64,000 nt of DNA. Origin: Chrysophaeum taylorii (Eukaryota > Sar > Pelagophyceae > Pelagomonadales > Pelagomonadaceae). Shown here one piece after another: positions 40,115-48,609 of this stretch (the first letter of the stretch is position 1; each line of letters starts with the position of its first letter). The stretch covers positions 186,001 to 250,000 of the forward strand of contig JAQMWT010000040.1 of the NCBI GenBank assembly GCA_029834535.1, written 5' to 3'. The translations under genes and the position numbers were made by a program. The notes beneath the pieces are model-generated. The model worked only from the letters and a program-made list of their open reading frames with translations. It was not told the DNA's origin and ran no database searches.

Positions 40115-41311
40115 TCAATGAAGAGGGGCGGCGAGGAGCTCGGATTTAAAGGCGGAGAGGGTGGACTCGGCCTGGTAGGCGACGCGGGCGCGGTAGGCGC
40201 GGAGCGAGGTGGCGATGTGGGCGGGGTCGACGAGGTAGCCGCCCGGGAGGTGGGTCGGAGGTTTGGCGAGGAATAAAGCTTCGAGGGCCTCGTCGGCGTC
40301 GGCCTCGCCGCGTCCGGGCGTGGGGAAGTAGACGCGGCGCGGCGCGCCGGGGGGCGGCTTGCCGAGGATCGCGCGGTGCACGTCGTCAGCGCCGGGAACC
40401 AACCGCGGCATCCACTCGTCGACGAAGGCCCCGAAGTAGGCCGCGGTCGCCTCGCGTTCGAGGTCTAGTCTCGGGCGGAGCGTCGCCGAGGACCAACCAA
40501 GAGATTCGCGCGCGCGGCGTCGCGAAGATCCGACCAAGAGGGAAGCGTCGAACTCGGGCACCATATCGCCGCCCCCACCCCCCTCTTCGCCGCGAAGATC
40601 TTCGAGAAGACGAGACGCGGCGACGAGCGTGCACCATCGCTCGAGCGCCCTCTTGTCGTGATCGAAGAGAGGCATCGAATCGTCAACGTCGATGTTGTCC
40701 TCGAACTGCGGGACTCGCGGCACCGAGAGGGCCGGGTTCTCGAGGGAATCGAAGTAGACCCTGTCGTCGTCCTCGCGCGCGAGGCCGGCGAGCTCGGGCG
40801 CCCACGTTTCGGCGAGCGCGACGGCCGTCGACGTCAGGCGCTGCGCGATGCGCGCCGGCTCGATCGTGTCGTCGTAAAAAAAACTCTGGAGCTTCTGCTT
40901 GGCGAGGTACGGGTTGTTCCGCTCCATCGTGCTGAGCCGCGCGCGCGACGGCGCGATCTCGACCTTTACCACCTCGACCGGCGCGCTCCGGAGCGCGACG
41001 AGGTACTCTTCGTACGAACACCGGAGCCCGTCGAGCCTCGCGCGATACGAGAAGGGGTCGCCCCCCTCGCCGACACCGCCCTCGCCCATCGCCGCCGCGC
41101 GACCCTCGTCGCCGCTGTCGAGGTGTTCGTGCCCCATGAACCGCGCGAGCCACGCGGCCTTGGGCGTGTCGCGGGTCGAGGTTAGGTAGAAAAGCTGGGT
41201 CTGGATGGCGCGCTGCACCACAAAGTTACGCAGCTCCCCGAGCGAGGTCCAGTGCGACGACGGCGACTCCTGCAGTGCCTCGGCCGCGATCAGAAGAAGA
41301 AACAACAACAT
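40115..41311 (-). CDS. Secreted or plastid protein of unknown function, stramenopile-type
   Basis: This 398-residue protein starts with a clear signal peptide (LLFLLLIAAEALQ). The folded part has LRNFVVQRAIQTQLFYLTST, TPKAAWLARFMGHEHLD, a SYEEYLVALRSAPVEVVKVE segment and RNNPYLAKQKLQSFFYDDTI, then EPARIAQRLTSTAVALAETW. This pattern resembles diatom proteins of unknown function that I recall; no function is known to me. The rest is helical and rich in Arg and Glu, ending near DPAHIATSLRAYRARVAYQA. I chose ATG 41311 because it begins the signal peptide; the upstream in-frame extension has no initiator ATG and is low complexity. Destination (secretory or complex plastid) is undecided. Confidence 0.6.
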   Translation of the reverse strand: MLLFLLLIAAEALQESPSSHWTSLGELRNFVVQRAIQTQLFYLTSTRDTPKAAWLARFMGHEHLDSGDEGRAAAMGEGGVGEGGDPFSYRARLDGLRCSYEEYLVALRSAPVEVVKVEIAPSRARLSTMERNNPYLAKQKLQSFFYDDTIEPARIAQRLTSTAVALAETWAPELAGLAREDDDRVYFDSLENPALSVPRVPQFEDNIDVDDSMPLFDHDKRALERWCTLVAASRLLEDLRGEEGGGGGDMVPEFDASLLVGSSRRRARESLGWSSATLRPRLDLEREATAAYFGAFVDEWMPRLVPGADDVHRAILGKPPPGAPRRVYFPTPGRGEADADEALEALFLAKPPTHLPGGYLVDPAHIATSLRAYRARVAYQAESTLSAFKSELLAAPLH

Positions 41312-41626
41312 CCCGATTTGTTGTTGCTGAATCTTAGGCGCGGCAGAACTGCGACCAACTGAGACGTCGCTTCGAAGCAGCACCAACAACCATAAGCTCG
41401 AGGGGGTAGCTCGCTCGCGGTCGTCAGCAATGGGGAGATCGCAGGTGCTGAAGGGGAGAGGCGTCCTCGTTCTTGCTGTCCCTCTTGCCCAAGACGAGTC
41501 GATGTTGATGCCGCCCGCAAACACCACAACCGCCCTAGGGTGGAGGCACGCCGTACCACACCACCCATCCCCCCGGGCACTCACTCACTACCTTTGCTGC
41601 CGCCGCCGCACCGAATCACAAAAAAA
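41312..41626. other. Intergenic gap
   Basis: Short spacer between two co-oriented minus-strand genes. No gene, repeat or RNA recognised. Confidence 0.5.
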
Positions 41627-43159
41627 TCACAAAACCCACTGGTTCTTAAAGTCGCGGGCGAGCTTGTCGAGGATTGTGGTTTCCGACATTTCCTTGACCG
41701 CGATTCCTTGGTCGTAAGGTTCGCGGAGAGCCCGCACCCTGAGGTTGGCGTCGGGGTCCGCGTCGACGAGGAAGCGCACGCCGCCATTGTTTTTCGGGCG
41801 TCGTCTCGCAGGAGTGGAGGAACGGTCGAGGAAGAGGAGTTTAGCACCGTCGTCGGTCGTCTCGAGCTTGACGGGGGTAGTGAGGCCCGCGCCTCCGCCG
41901 AGCCAGAGGGTCGACCACTCGTGGAGCCATTCGACGAGCTCGAGGCGGGTAGATCGGGCCGTCGCGACGAGCCGTTTGAGCTCGGGGCCATCGAGTTTCA
42001 GGAAGAGGTCGGTCCACTCGGCCGCGGGATCGTGGCCCGACGCGGCGAAGGTCGAGTTCCGCGCGTGCGGACAAAGGGCGGTCCTGGCGAGGACGTCCGC
42101 GGCGACGTCGATCGAGCAAGTCGAGTCTAACGCGTCGCCGAGCTCGAGGGCGGGGGGTCCCGTCCCCTTTCCGATGTCCCCAAAACGCACCACGGCATAC
42201 GAGATGGCCGCGTCACGCTGGCGGGTTTGGAATTTGAGAGCGTCTTCGAACTCTCGAGCTCGCGAGAGAGTGCCGCGCGCGTTCCGGATCGCGAACCCAA
42301 ATTCGCCGGTGCGCGTCGCGCCCTGCCGCGACGCGGCCACCACGAGGCCCCCGCTCGCGACGTTGTCGGTCGCGCGCGTCAGGCAGCTCGTGCTCCGGAA
42401 CTCGCCGTCGCACAGCACGACGACGACTTTCGCGCCGAGGTCGGCTTCTTCTCTCACGTCGACGTAACCTCGCGACGTCAACCCAGCTCTCACGTCCCGG
42501 CCGAGGGCCTCGACCGTGGCGTCGCACGCCACCACTGCGAGTGCCGCGTCCAGCGGCGGCGGCCACGGCGAGCGAATCAGCAGCACCTCGTCGGGCGCGT
42601 CTGGCAGTATCGCCGCCGCCGCCAAGACTTCTTCTTTTTCTTCTTCTTCGCGGAAGCGTCGGGGGTCGATCCCCGCCTCCCGGGCCACCGCGTCCATCTG
42701 CGTCTCGAAGGCGCGGGTCTGCGCGGCCATTTCCTCGTCCATCCGCGCCCGCGCGTCCTCGAGATTCTGCCGTTGCTCCTTCTTGAGCGTCTCGCCCCAC
42801 GCTCGGACGTCTGCCTGCGCTACTTCGAAAATATTTTCGATCACGCGCCGGTCCGAGGCCACCTGCTCGGCCTTGGGAAGCTCAGCGATTCGCTTGCTCA
42901 GCTCCTCCTCCATCGACGGCTCGAACCTCTCCCCTGACCTCAAACCCTCGTCGAGCTCGGCCATGCGCTCCTTCACGAGCGCCTCCAACGCGGCCTCCTC
43001 CTCCTCGTTCACGGCGCCCTCCCCGTACCTGTTCTCCTTGTTGCTCTGCAGAAGGCGGAACGCATTCTTTAACCCTCCCGTCGTCGTCGTCGTCGTGGTG
43101 GAAAAAAACGACGACACGCCGACGACCGCGCATAACAACAACATTCTCACTTTCATCAT
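41627..43159 (-). CDS. Plastid-targeted atypical SDR-like protein
   Basis: This 510-residue protein has a bipartite-looking presequence: a hydrophobic core (RMLLLCAVVGVSSFF) then a Ser/Thr run, with Phe just after the likely cleavage site, as in complex-plastid proteins. Residues about 50-170 form a charged coiled coil (Glu/Arg-rich). From about 195 the sequence resembles an atypical short-chain dehydrogenase/NAD(P)-binding fold (ALAVVACDATVEALGRDVRA, VASGGLVVAASRQGATRTGE and a YAVVRFGDIGKG strand). The last 120 residues are mixed. No catalytic Tyr-x3-Lys motif is evident, so it may bind nucleotide without dehydrogenase activity. Start ATG 43159 (two tandem ATGs). Confidence 0.5.
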   Translation of the reverse strand: MMKVRMLLLCAVVGVSSFFSTTTTTTTGGLKNAFRLLQSNKENRYGEGAVNEEEEAALEALVKERMAELDEGLRSGERFEPSMEEELSKRIAELPKAEQVASDRRVIENIFEVAQADVRAWGETLKKEQRQNLEDARARMDEEMAAQTRAFETQMDAVAREAGIDPRRFREEEEKEEVLAAAAILPDAPDEVLLIRSPWPPPLDAALAVVACDATVEALGRDVRAGLTSRGYVDVREEADLGAKVVVVLCDGEFRSTSCLTRATDNVASGGLVVAASRQGATRTGEFGFAIRNARGTLSRAREFEDALKFQTRQRDAAISYAVVRFGDIGKGTGPPALELGDALDSTCSIDVAADVLARTALCPHARNSTFAASGHDPAAEWTDLFLKLDGPELKRLVATARSTRLELVEWLHEWSTLWLGGGAGLTTPVKLETTDDGAKLLFLDRSSTPARRRPKNNGGVRFLVDADPDANLRVRALREPYDQGIAVKEMSETTILDKLARDFKNQWVL

Positions 43160-43593
43160 GATTTGCTCTCTTGAAGAAGGTCATTATTGATTCAAAACCA
43201 ACCCCTTGATGATTGAAGCCTATCCGATACTTACCAACGGCATCATTTTTTTTTTGGTTCCGAGATCGCCGTCGAGCAGGAGGTAACGAAGATCCCCGCG
43301 CCCTTTAACCACGTGTCACGAACGATGTGTTGTCGCTGTGATTCGTAAAACGGGGCGCCAGATCAGATCAGATCAGATCAGATCAGATCAGATCAGATCA
43401 GATCACGGCCTGCACCGTATCGAGCCGTCTGTTTTCGCGCTTACGGCTTTTCGTATTGGCCCACAGGTTACTTACTTACTGCTAGTAGACGATCGCGCCA
43501 AGGAAGACTCAAATAATCCATAATTTAAGGGGGCGGCCCGCCCGGTCTCGGCGGCGCCCCAGTGTTTAATAATCATTATACTGACGAAGAAGA
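43160..43593. other. Intergenic, with (GATCA)n repeat
   Basis: Gap between two minus-strand genes. It holds the pentanucleotide repeat annotated at 43360-43405 and nothing else recognisable. Confidence 0.6.
43360..43405. repeat. (GATCA)n minisatellite
   Basis: About nine GATCA units in tandem, a perfect pentanucleotide repeat. Confidence 0.95.
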
Positions 43594-44787
43594 TCAAATG
43601 GCATCGCGCAGGATGCGGGTGCCGTCGATCGCGTAGACGGCCGGGAGGCGGCGGCGGGCGCCGGAAATAACTTTCGCGATGGGCTCCCGCTGGAGAAGGG
43701 TCGCGATGTGGTCGCGCGCGGAAAAGTCGGCGGCCGTGAAGCGACAGCGCGCCTGGACGTGGCGGGAGCGAAAGGTGAGGGTCGGGTAGAGGCGGAGCGA
43801 GGCCCTCCTGGAGGAGCGGTGGCGGGGCAGGGCGAGGGTGAGGGCGTGGAGGCGAACCCCGTTGACCGCGAAGCGGACGCGGCAGGCCCAGTCGTGCTGG
43901 TAAACCAAAACGCCGACCGTGTCGCCCGGGCCAAACATAGACCGACGAAGAAAGGCGCCGTCGTCCTCGGTCGGGAGCGGGATCCAGTGGCTCGCGGCGA
44001 GGATGCCGCCGAGCGAGGCGATAGCGGCGGCGTAGGGACCCATGCCGACGGGGGACTTGGTGGTGGCGGGGGCGATGCCGACCGAAAACTCCAAAAGTTC
44101 GTCTTTCGGAGCGGAATCGACGTCGACTTCAAAGTAGACCCAAGCTCGGCGCGGGACGGGCGCCGCACATCTCGTGGACGAAAAAAGCATCGTGACCGCC
44201 CGCGCGGTGGCAACCAGTCCGCAGCCCTCGACCTCGATGTCGCGGGCCGAGTGCCGCGGCGAGAGGAGCGCGGCGACGCGCCGTCTTCGGAGCGCGCGCG
44301 CGACCCTCAAAGAGATTTCGTCTTCGGCTTCTCGCACGCATCGGATCTCGATCTGGAGGAGCTCGCGGGAAGCCGCGAGTTCGAGCTCGCGTCTCGCTTG
44401 CTCGAAGCGCAAGGCGGCCTCGCGCTCGCGCGGGCTCGGGGGGTACGACGTCGGCATCGACGCGTCCTCGTCCTCCACCTTGGCGTCGACGCTCACGGTG
44501 GATAGGAAGAGACCCGCGGGGACGTGGTCCCGCGGGAGGATGGGGTGCGGCACCACCACCACGGGCGCCTCGCGCCACCTCGCATCGCGCGACAGCAACG
44601 CGTCGATCAGCCGCGGCGCGGACCACCAGACGTCCTCCTCCTTGCCGCGACTGGGGGTGGTCGTCAGCCGCTGCGCGATGGTCGCGCACAGCAGGAAGGA
44701 CCCCACCACCATCGACGTTAGTCCACATGGCAACAACGTCTTCTGTTCCACCCCGTCATCGCCTTCGTCCAGGGAGGCGGCAGTCAT
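43594..44787 (-). CDS. SPRY-domain protein with an N-terminal membrane segment
   Basis: This 397-residue protein has a hydrophobic stretch at about residues 22-40 (LTSMVVGSFLLCATIAQ). A central Arg/Glu-rich helical segment (about 115-185) carries REREAALRFEQARRELELAA. A C-terminal SPRY-type beta sandwich spans about 195-365 (RAWVYFEVDVDSAPKDELLE, FSVGIAPATT, FGPGDTVGVLVYQHDWACRV and RFAVNGVRLHALTLALP). The order fits the SPRY core, where the VGV and F-x-x-NG strands are typical. SPRY domains bind partner proteins; no partner is visible. It diverges from the thioredoxin gene with 127 bp between ATGs. The C-terminus has a short basic tail (ARRRLPAVYAIDG). Confidence 0.65.
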   Translation of the reverse strand: MTAASLDEGDDGVEQKTLLPCGLTSMVVGSFLLCATIAQRLTTTPSRGKEEDVWWSAPRLIDALLSRDARWREAPVVVVPHPILPRDHVPAGLFLSTVSVDAKVEDEDASMPTSYPPSPREREAALRFEQARRELELAASRELLQIEIRCVREAEDEISLRVARALRRRRVAALLSPRHSARDIEVEGCGLVATARAVTMLFSSTRCAAPVPRRAWVYFEVDVDSAPKDELLEFSVGIAPATTKSPVGMGPYAAAIASLGGILAASHWIPLPTEDDGAFLRRSMFGPGDTVGVLVYQHDWACRVRFAVNGVRLHALTLALPRHRSSRRASLRLYPTLTFRSRHVQARCRFTAADFSARDHIATLLQREPIAKVISGARRRLPAVYAIDGTRILRDAI

Positions 44788-44914
44788 TTTCGCATCACAA
44801 TTCCGGTCCGTTTCGCATCACGCTTCAGGTTCCGACATCACCGCGAAAACGAGCCCTCAATAATTTATTATTTCCTTAAAAAAAACCCTCATCATCATCA
44901 TCATCAGTGTCGTG

Positions 44915-45511
44915 ATGCAATTCTGCTGCGGCGGGGTTTGCTTACCGGCGACGGCGGTGCGTGGTTGTCCGAAGAAGAGATATTATTAAGAACGCCGCCG
45001 CAGCTCTGGCCGCTCCTGGTGTTTGCCCTCAAGTACTTGTGGGACACCTTGGCGAAGCCTCTTCGGCGGGTGCTGGGGCTGGAAAGCAAGTTGATCGAGG
45101 AGGAGGTGTTGGGCGAGGAGGCCGACGTGCCGTGAGGTGCGTTGGTTTGACTGTGATGTCAGGGTCCGCCGCAGGTACGTGTCGTCGACCGACGACTGGG
45201 CGGCGCGGCTCGAGGCCGCGAATAAATCTGGACGTCCCCTGATCGTCGACTACGGCGCGTCGTGGTGCGGACCCTGCAAAAGGGTCGGTCCGTACTTTGG
45301 CCAGCTCGCCGGCAAGTACCAAGGGCTCGCCGACTTTGTCAAGGTCGACATCGACGCCCTCGCCGTTCTCGCGACCGAAGCCAAGGTCTCGAGCGTCCCG
45401 ACGTTTCAAGTCTACGAGAATTCGACCCGGGTCGACCAGCTCGCGGGCTCGGAGAAAACCGCGCTGCGGCGCTTCGTCGAATCCCACGTCCAAAGCAAGA
45501 AGACTAACTAA
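44915..45511 (+). CDS. Thioredoxin-domain protein with short introns
   Basis: Dithiol oxidoreductase with the canonical active site SWCGPCKR. Best model: exons 44915-44935, 44980-45131 and 45175-45511, introns 44 and 43 nt. The second (GTGAGG...CCGCAG, 45132-45174) is well supported because it joins LIEEEVLGEEADVP in phase to YVSSTDDWAARLEAANKSGR. The first is tentative. The product is about 169 residues: a Cys-rich start, a hydrophobic/amphipathic segment (LWPLLVFALKYLWDTL) and the thioredoxin fold (LIVDYGASWCGPCKRVGPYF, DFVKVDIDALAVLATEAKVS and the cis-Pro SVPTFQVY). The N-terminal segment may anchor it to a membrane. Its stop codon ends at 45511, directly abutting the stop of the converging gene. 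Confidence 0.8.
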
Positions 45512-46998
45512 CTAACCAATAGTGGGACTTTCGTTCCAGGTCGTGATGCCTCTTTTGGGGCAGACGGTACGCTTGTACTCGAGGAGCGCCGCGTTGAGGC
45601 GCGGGAGCGCGTTGCAGAGAAAGTACGCGTTCCGCACCGTCCTGACGCAAGGTGAGAAAGAAAGAAAGAAAGAAACGAACAACAGACAAAATAATACTTG
45701 ATGTCGGATGGGTCGACGGCGGCGGCGATCTCATCCGGGTCGAACTTGAAGAGGCCGCGACGTTGGTCGCAGGAAAAAAGGTCGACGGGGACGGCGTGTT
45801 TTGAAAACCTGTGTCCACCCGCGCGATAGCTCTGGCAAAAATGGAGGACCGTGGGCGCGGCGGGGCCCGGGGGATGTTGGTCGTTGGTGAAGCGGGCGTG
45901 CTCGGGTCGTCGCCTCGTGCTCGCGGGCGGCGTCGCGAGCGAAGCGCCCGAGCAGACGCGGTCGGGCTCGGAATCGACCCAAGCCCAGGCCTCGCCCCCC
46001 GCGCCGACGTTCGAGACCATGAGGTTGTGGAGCTGAGCGTGGGGAAGGGAGAGGTTTGCGGCGGCCATCGCGTAGGCGTACATCTCGGCGAGGAGGTGGG
46101 GATACTGGGCGTGGACGGCGGGCATCGCCTCGAGCCACGCGTTGGCGAGGCGGACGGCGTCGGTCGCCTGGACGAGGTAGGGGGGACCGACCGAGTAATG
46201 GGTGTCGGCGTCGTTCGCCGACGTGCGCGTGCAGGGCGCTCCGTCGCCGCAAACTCTCGCGCGGTCGAACTTTTTCCACGAGGGCCGAGCGCCGTCCTCG
46301 CCGGCGTTGCCCCAGGCGCCGCCGATACCGTACTCCTGCGCGGCCGGGAGGCCCTCTTCGACGCGCGCCGGGAGCGCGAGGGCCTCGTTCTGGCGGCCAA
46401 CCAATACCCTCGGGGTACCCTCGGAATCAACGAGGGTCTGGCCGCGCGGAACGAGGCCCGCGGAAACGGCCGTCGAGACGGGCCGAAGCAAGAGTTGATC
46501 GGGGTCGAGGAGCGCGACGACGCCCGCGCGCCAGTTCCGGAACGGCGCGGGTTCGGCGTGCGTTAGCCAGTGGACGAGGCCCGACGGTTTGTTGGAGTAC
46601 TTGTAGTTCCCCTTGAGCTCGCCCTTTGGGGCGTGGTGCGCGCGGAAGTCGCCCGTCGGATCTACGTCTCGCCACTCGGCCGCTATCCGCGCCTTGTCGG
46701 GGTCGCCGCAGCCCGACGCTATGCGCGTCACCGGCCCGCGGTGTCCGGCCTGTCGGGACGAGTACCACAGGGCAATCGACTGCCAGTGCTGGTACCCGCT
46801 GCAGTCCGTCGAGAACACAACGTGGACCTCGGGTTCTAGCAAGGAGGAGGATACCATCTCTCTCTTTTCCGACAGCGGCGGCACGGGCGTCGCTTCCTTG
46901 AGATGGAGGGCGCACAGGCATACCACCGACCCGGCCCCCACCGCCGCGATGAGCTGCCGGGCAGGTATGCTCCCCCGCCGCCGACGCCGGCCGCCCAT
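45512..46998 (-). CDS. Peptidyl serine alpha-galactosyltransferase-like protein
   Basis: Golgi type II glycosyltransferase resembling SERGT of plants and algae, which adds galactose to Ser of extensin-type glycoproteins. Exon 1 (46998-45698) and exon 2 (45641-45512) join across a 56-nt intron (GTATTA donor, GCGTCAG acceptor) to 476 residues. After splicing the C-terminus becomes TVRNAYFLCNALPRLNAALL, then EYKRTVCPKR and WNESPTIG. Unspliced, the frame runs into an Arg/Ser-rich non-homologous tail. The N-terminus has a basic start and a membrane anchor at about residues 15-34. The catalytic region has EVHVVFSTDCSGYQHWQSIA, RGPVTRIASGC, GNYKYSNKPSGLVHWL and VVALLDPDQLLLRP (the DPD metal motif). 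Its ATG is 23 bp from the divergent neighbour's ATG. Confidence 0.85.
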
Positions 46999-47021
46999 TG
47001 ACCCTATACGTTGTATGATGG
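46999..47021. promoter_or_regulatory. 23-bp bidirectional start region
   Basis: Only 23 bp separate the ATG of the galactosyltransferase-like gene (46998, minus) from the ATG of the unknown gene (47022, plus). The spacer includes CCCTATACGTTGTATG, with a weak TATA-like core. Either start could be an overcall, but both proteins look folded from near these codons. Confidence 0.5.
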
Positions 47022-48254
47022 ATGATCCGTGACGTCGAGACGTGGCGCGAGGAGCCGTACCCCGAGACGAGCCACCGGGCCGCGACGGGGCTCGGGGTGT
47101 TGGGGGGGCGTGCGGTTGCGATGGGCGTCTTGCGCGGCCTCGTGCAGCTCGAGCTCGTCGATGCAGTCGGTTTCTTAAGTCTCGCGGGGGAGGCCTGCGG
47201 CGTGGGTGCGCAGTTCATCTACGGGAGATTCGACGACGACGACGACGCCGCCGCGTCTGGTGGGCCTCCCTTTGACGACAACGCGTTTGATTTGCCGTTT
47301 GCGGCGTCGCCAGAGCATCGCGAAGCACTCGAAGAGCGGCATCCTTCGAAATTGAAAGGCGTCGACTTCCTCGTTCCGAGGAGATCCCGGCTCCCGGTCC
47401 CGCTTTTTGCCGCGCAGGTCGTGGGCCCCTCGAGATTTCCCGAGCCCCCGCCCTTGGTCGTGTCGCCCGTCGCCGTCGGACCCTTTGCGGAGCCGCGCGA
47501 CGTCGCGACCGACGAGCCGTATTGTTGCGTACTCGAGAACGCGGTTCGAGTCGGCGGCTTGGTCTCGACTTTCGCGTTCGGACTCGAAGCGATCCAGGGC
47601 CGCCCCTTCGACTTTTACCGCAAGGAGGCTGCGGGCTCGGTCGCGGTGAGGGACGGTCCTTTGTTCACGCTGCGACGCGCCCTAGACCTCGTCGAAACCC
47701 GCGTCCCTACGACCGTCCGCGTCTTCGCGCCGCCCGCGACGGTCGCCGACGTCGCGTCGGTCGACGCGATCGTCGCGAAATCCCGCGATTCCCTGACTCC
47801 TCTTCTCCAGCGCGGCGTCGCGACCCTTTTCCTCGCAGTCGAAGATAATCGCGTCGACGTTCTCTCGGACGTCTTCGAAGAAGAAGAAGAAGAAGAATTT
47901 TGCGGCGAAAAGAAGAAGAAATTTTCGTGGTCGCGCGTCACGACCAAACGCGATGACGCGCGCGGCATCGCTGGCGGTACGATCGTCAACCTTGCCCTCC
48001 TCTGGTGCGGCCGCGATTTCCTCGACGACCGCGACTTTGACGGCTTCCTCTCGAAAAAAATCAAGGACGACTCTGCGCGACGATGGTTCGACGCTCTCCC
48101 CCTCGATACGCGCCGCCGCGTCGGCAAACTCGACCGAAGCCAACGCGACGACCTCCGCGCCACCTACGTCGCCTGGCTCGTCCTCCAGCACGAAACCGAG
48201 ATCCGGAACGCGCTCCACGCGGATGCGCTGGGCGATCATCCCTCCCATCTATAG
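47022..48254 (+). CDS. Protein of unknown function
   Basis: I do not recognise this 410-residue protein. It has no signal peptide or membrane helix. The first 65 residues are small and Gly/Val-rich (VLGGRAVAMGVLRGLVQLEL). A run of Asp follows at about 71-75. The middle has regular hydrophobic strands (EPYCCVLENAVRVGGLVSTF, AFGLEAIQGRPFDFYRKEAA) and an RALDLVETRVPTTVRVFAPP segment. A seven-Glu run and Lys run lie at about 287-300. The C-terminal 60 residues are helical (KKIKDDSARRWFDALPLDTR, RRVGKLDRSQRDDLRATYVA). GC and codon choice match its neighbours. The convergent gap to the GT61-like gene contains the second copy of the dispersed element. Confidence 0.55.
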   Translation: MIRDVETWREEPYPETSHRAATGLGVLGGRAVAMGVLRGLVQLELVDAVGFLSLAGEACGVGAQFIYGRFDDDDDAAASGGPPFDDNAFDLPFAASPEHREALEERHPSKLKGVDFLVPRRSRLPVPLFAAQVVGPSRFPEPPPLVVSPVAVGPFAEPRDVATDEPYCCVLENAVRVGGLVSTFAFGLEAIQGRPFDFYRKEAAGSVAVRDGPLFTLRRALDLVETRVPTTVRVFAPPATVADVASVDAIVAKSRDSLTPLLQRGVATLFLAVEDNRVDVLSDVFEEEEEEEFCGEKKKKFSWSRVTTKRDDARGIAGGTIVNLALLWCGRDFLDDRDFDGFLSKKIKDDSARRWFDALPLDTRRRVGKLDRSQRDDLRATYVAWLVLQHETEIRNALHADALGDHPSHL

Positions 48255-48609
48255 CGCGCGCGCGGGTTGCAGAGCATTTAGCAAGCATCACCTGGGAAAC
48301 CATCCCGTCTCATCGTGTGTCCGTCTGGAAAGGTTAATTCGGGGAATGAAAGGTTGTGTTCCCTATATCCTCAGAAACAGGCGGCATCTAGAACTACACG
48401 AGAAAGGCTAAGTGTATAGTGCTACATACCTCGGGACGCGCGCTATATATAGACCATGATGATGATGAGCGTCGGCACTAATATCAGAGGACTATTAGAT
48501 TGTGTAGAAAGGACGAAGAAGGGTAAGGAAGAGATCACGTTCTCAACGGACGGATAAGGGTAAGAGGCAGCAGATTTCTCTGCACGGGTGGATCTACAAT
48601 TAATTCTAC
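48255..48609. other. Intergenic, mostly occupied by the dispersed element
   Basis: Convergent gap. The element at 48322-48595 fills most of it and begins 15 bp beyond the stop of the GT61-like gene, so it is probably transcribed as that gene's 3' UTR. Confidence 0.6.
48322..48595 (-). repeat. Dispersed element, copy 2
   Basis: Reverse-complement copy of 289-562. Matching blocks in plus orientation include CTGTTTCTGAGG-type sequence near the left end (as CCTCAGAAACAG), CATCTAGAA, TACATACCTCGGGACG and CGGATAAGGGTAAGAGGCAG. It lies in the 3' flank of the GT61-like gene in the same orientation as that gene. Confidence 0.85.
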
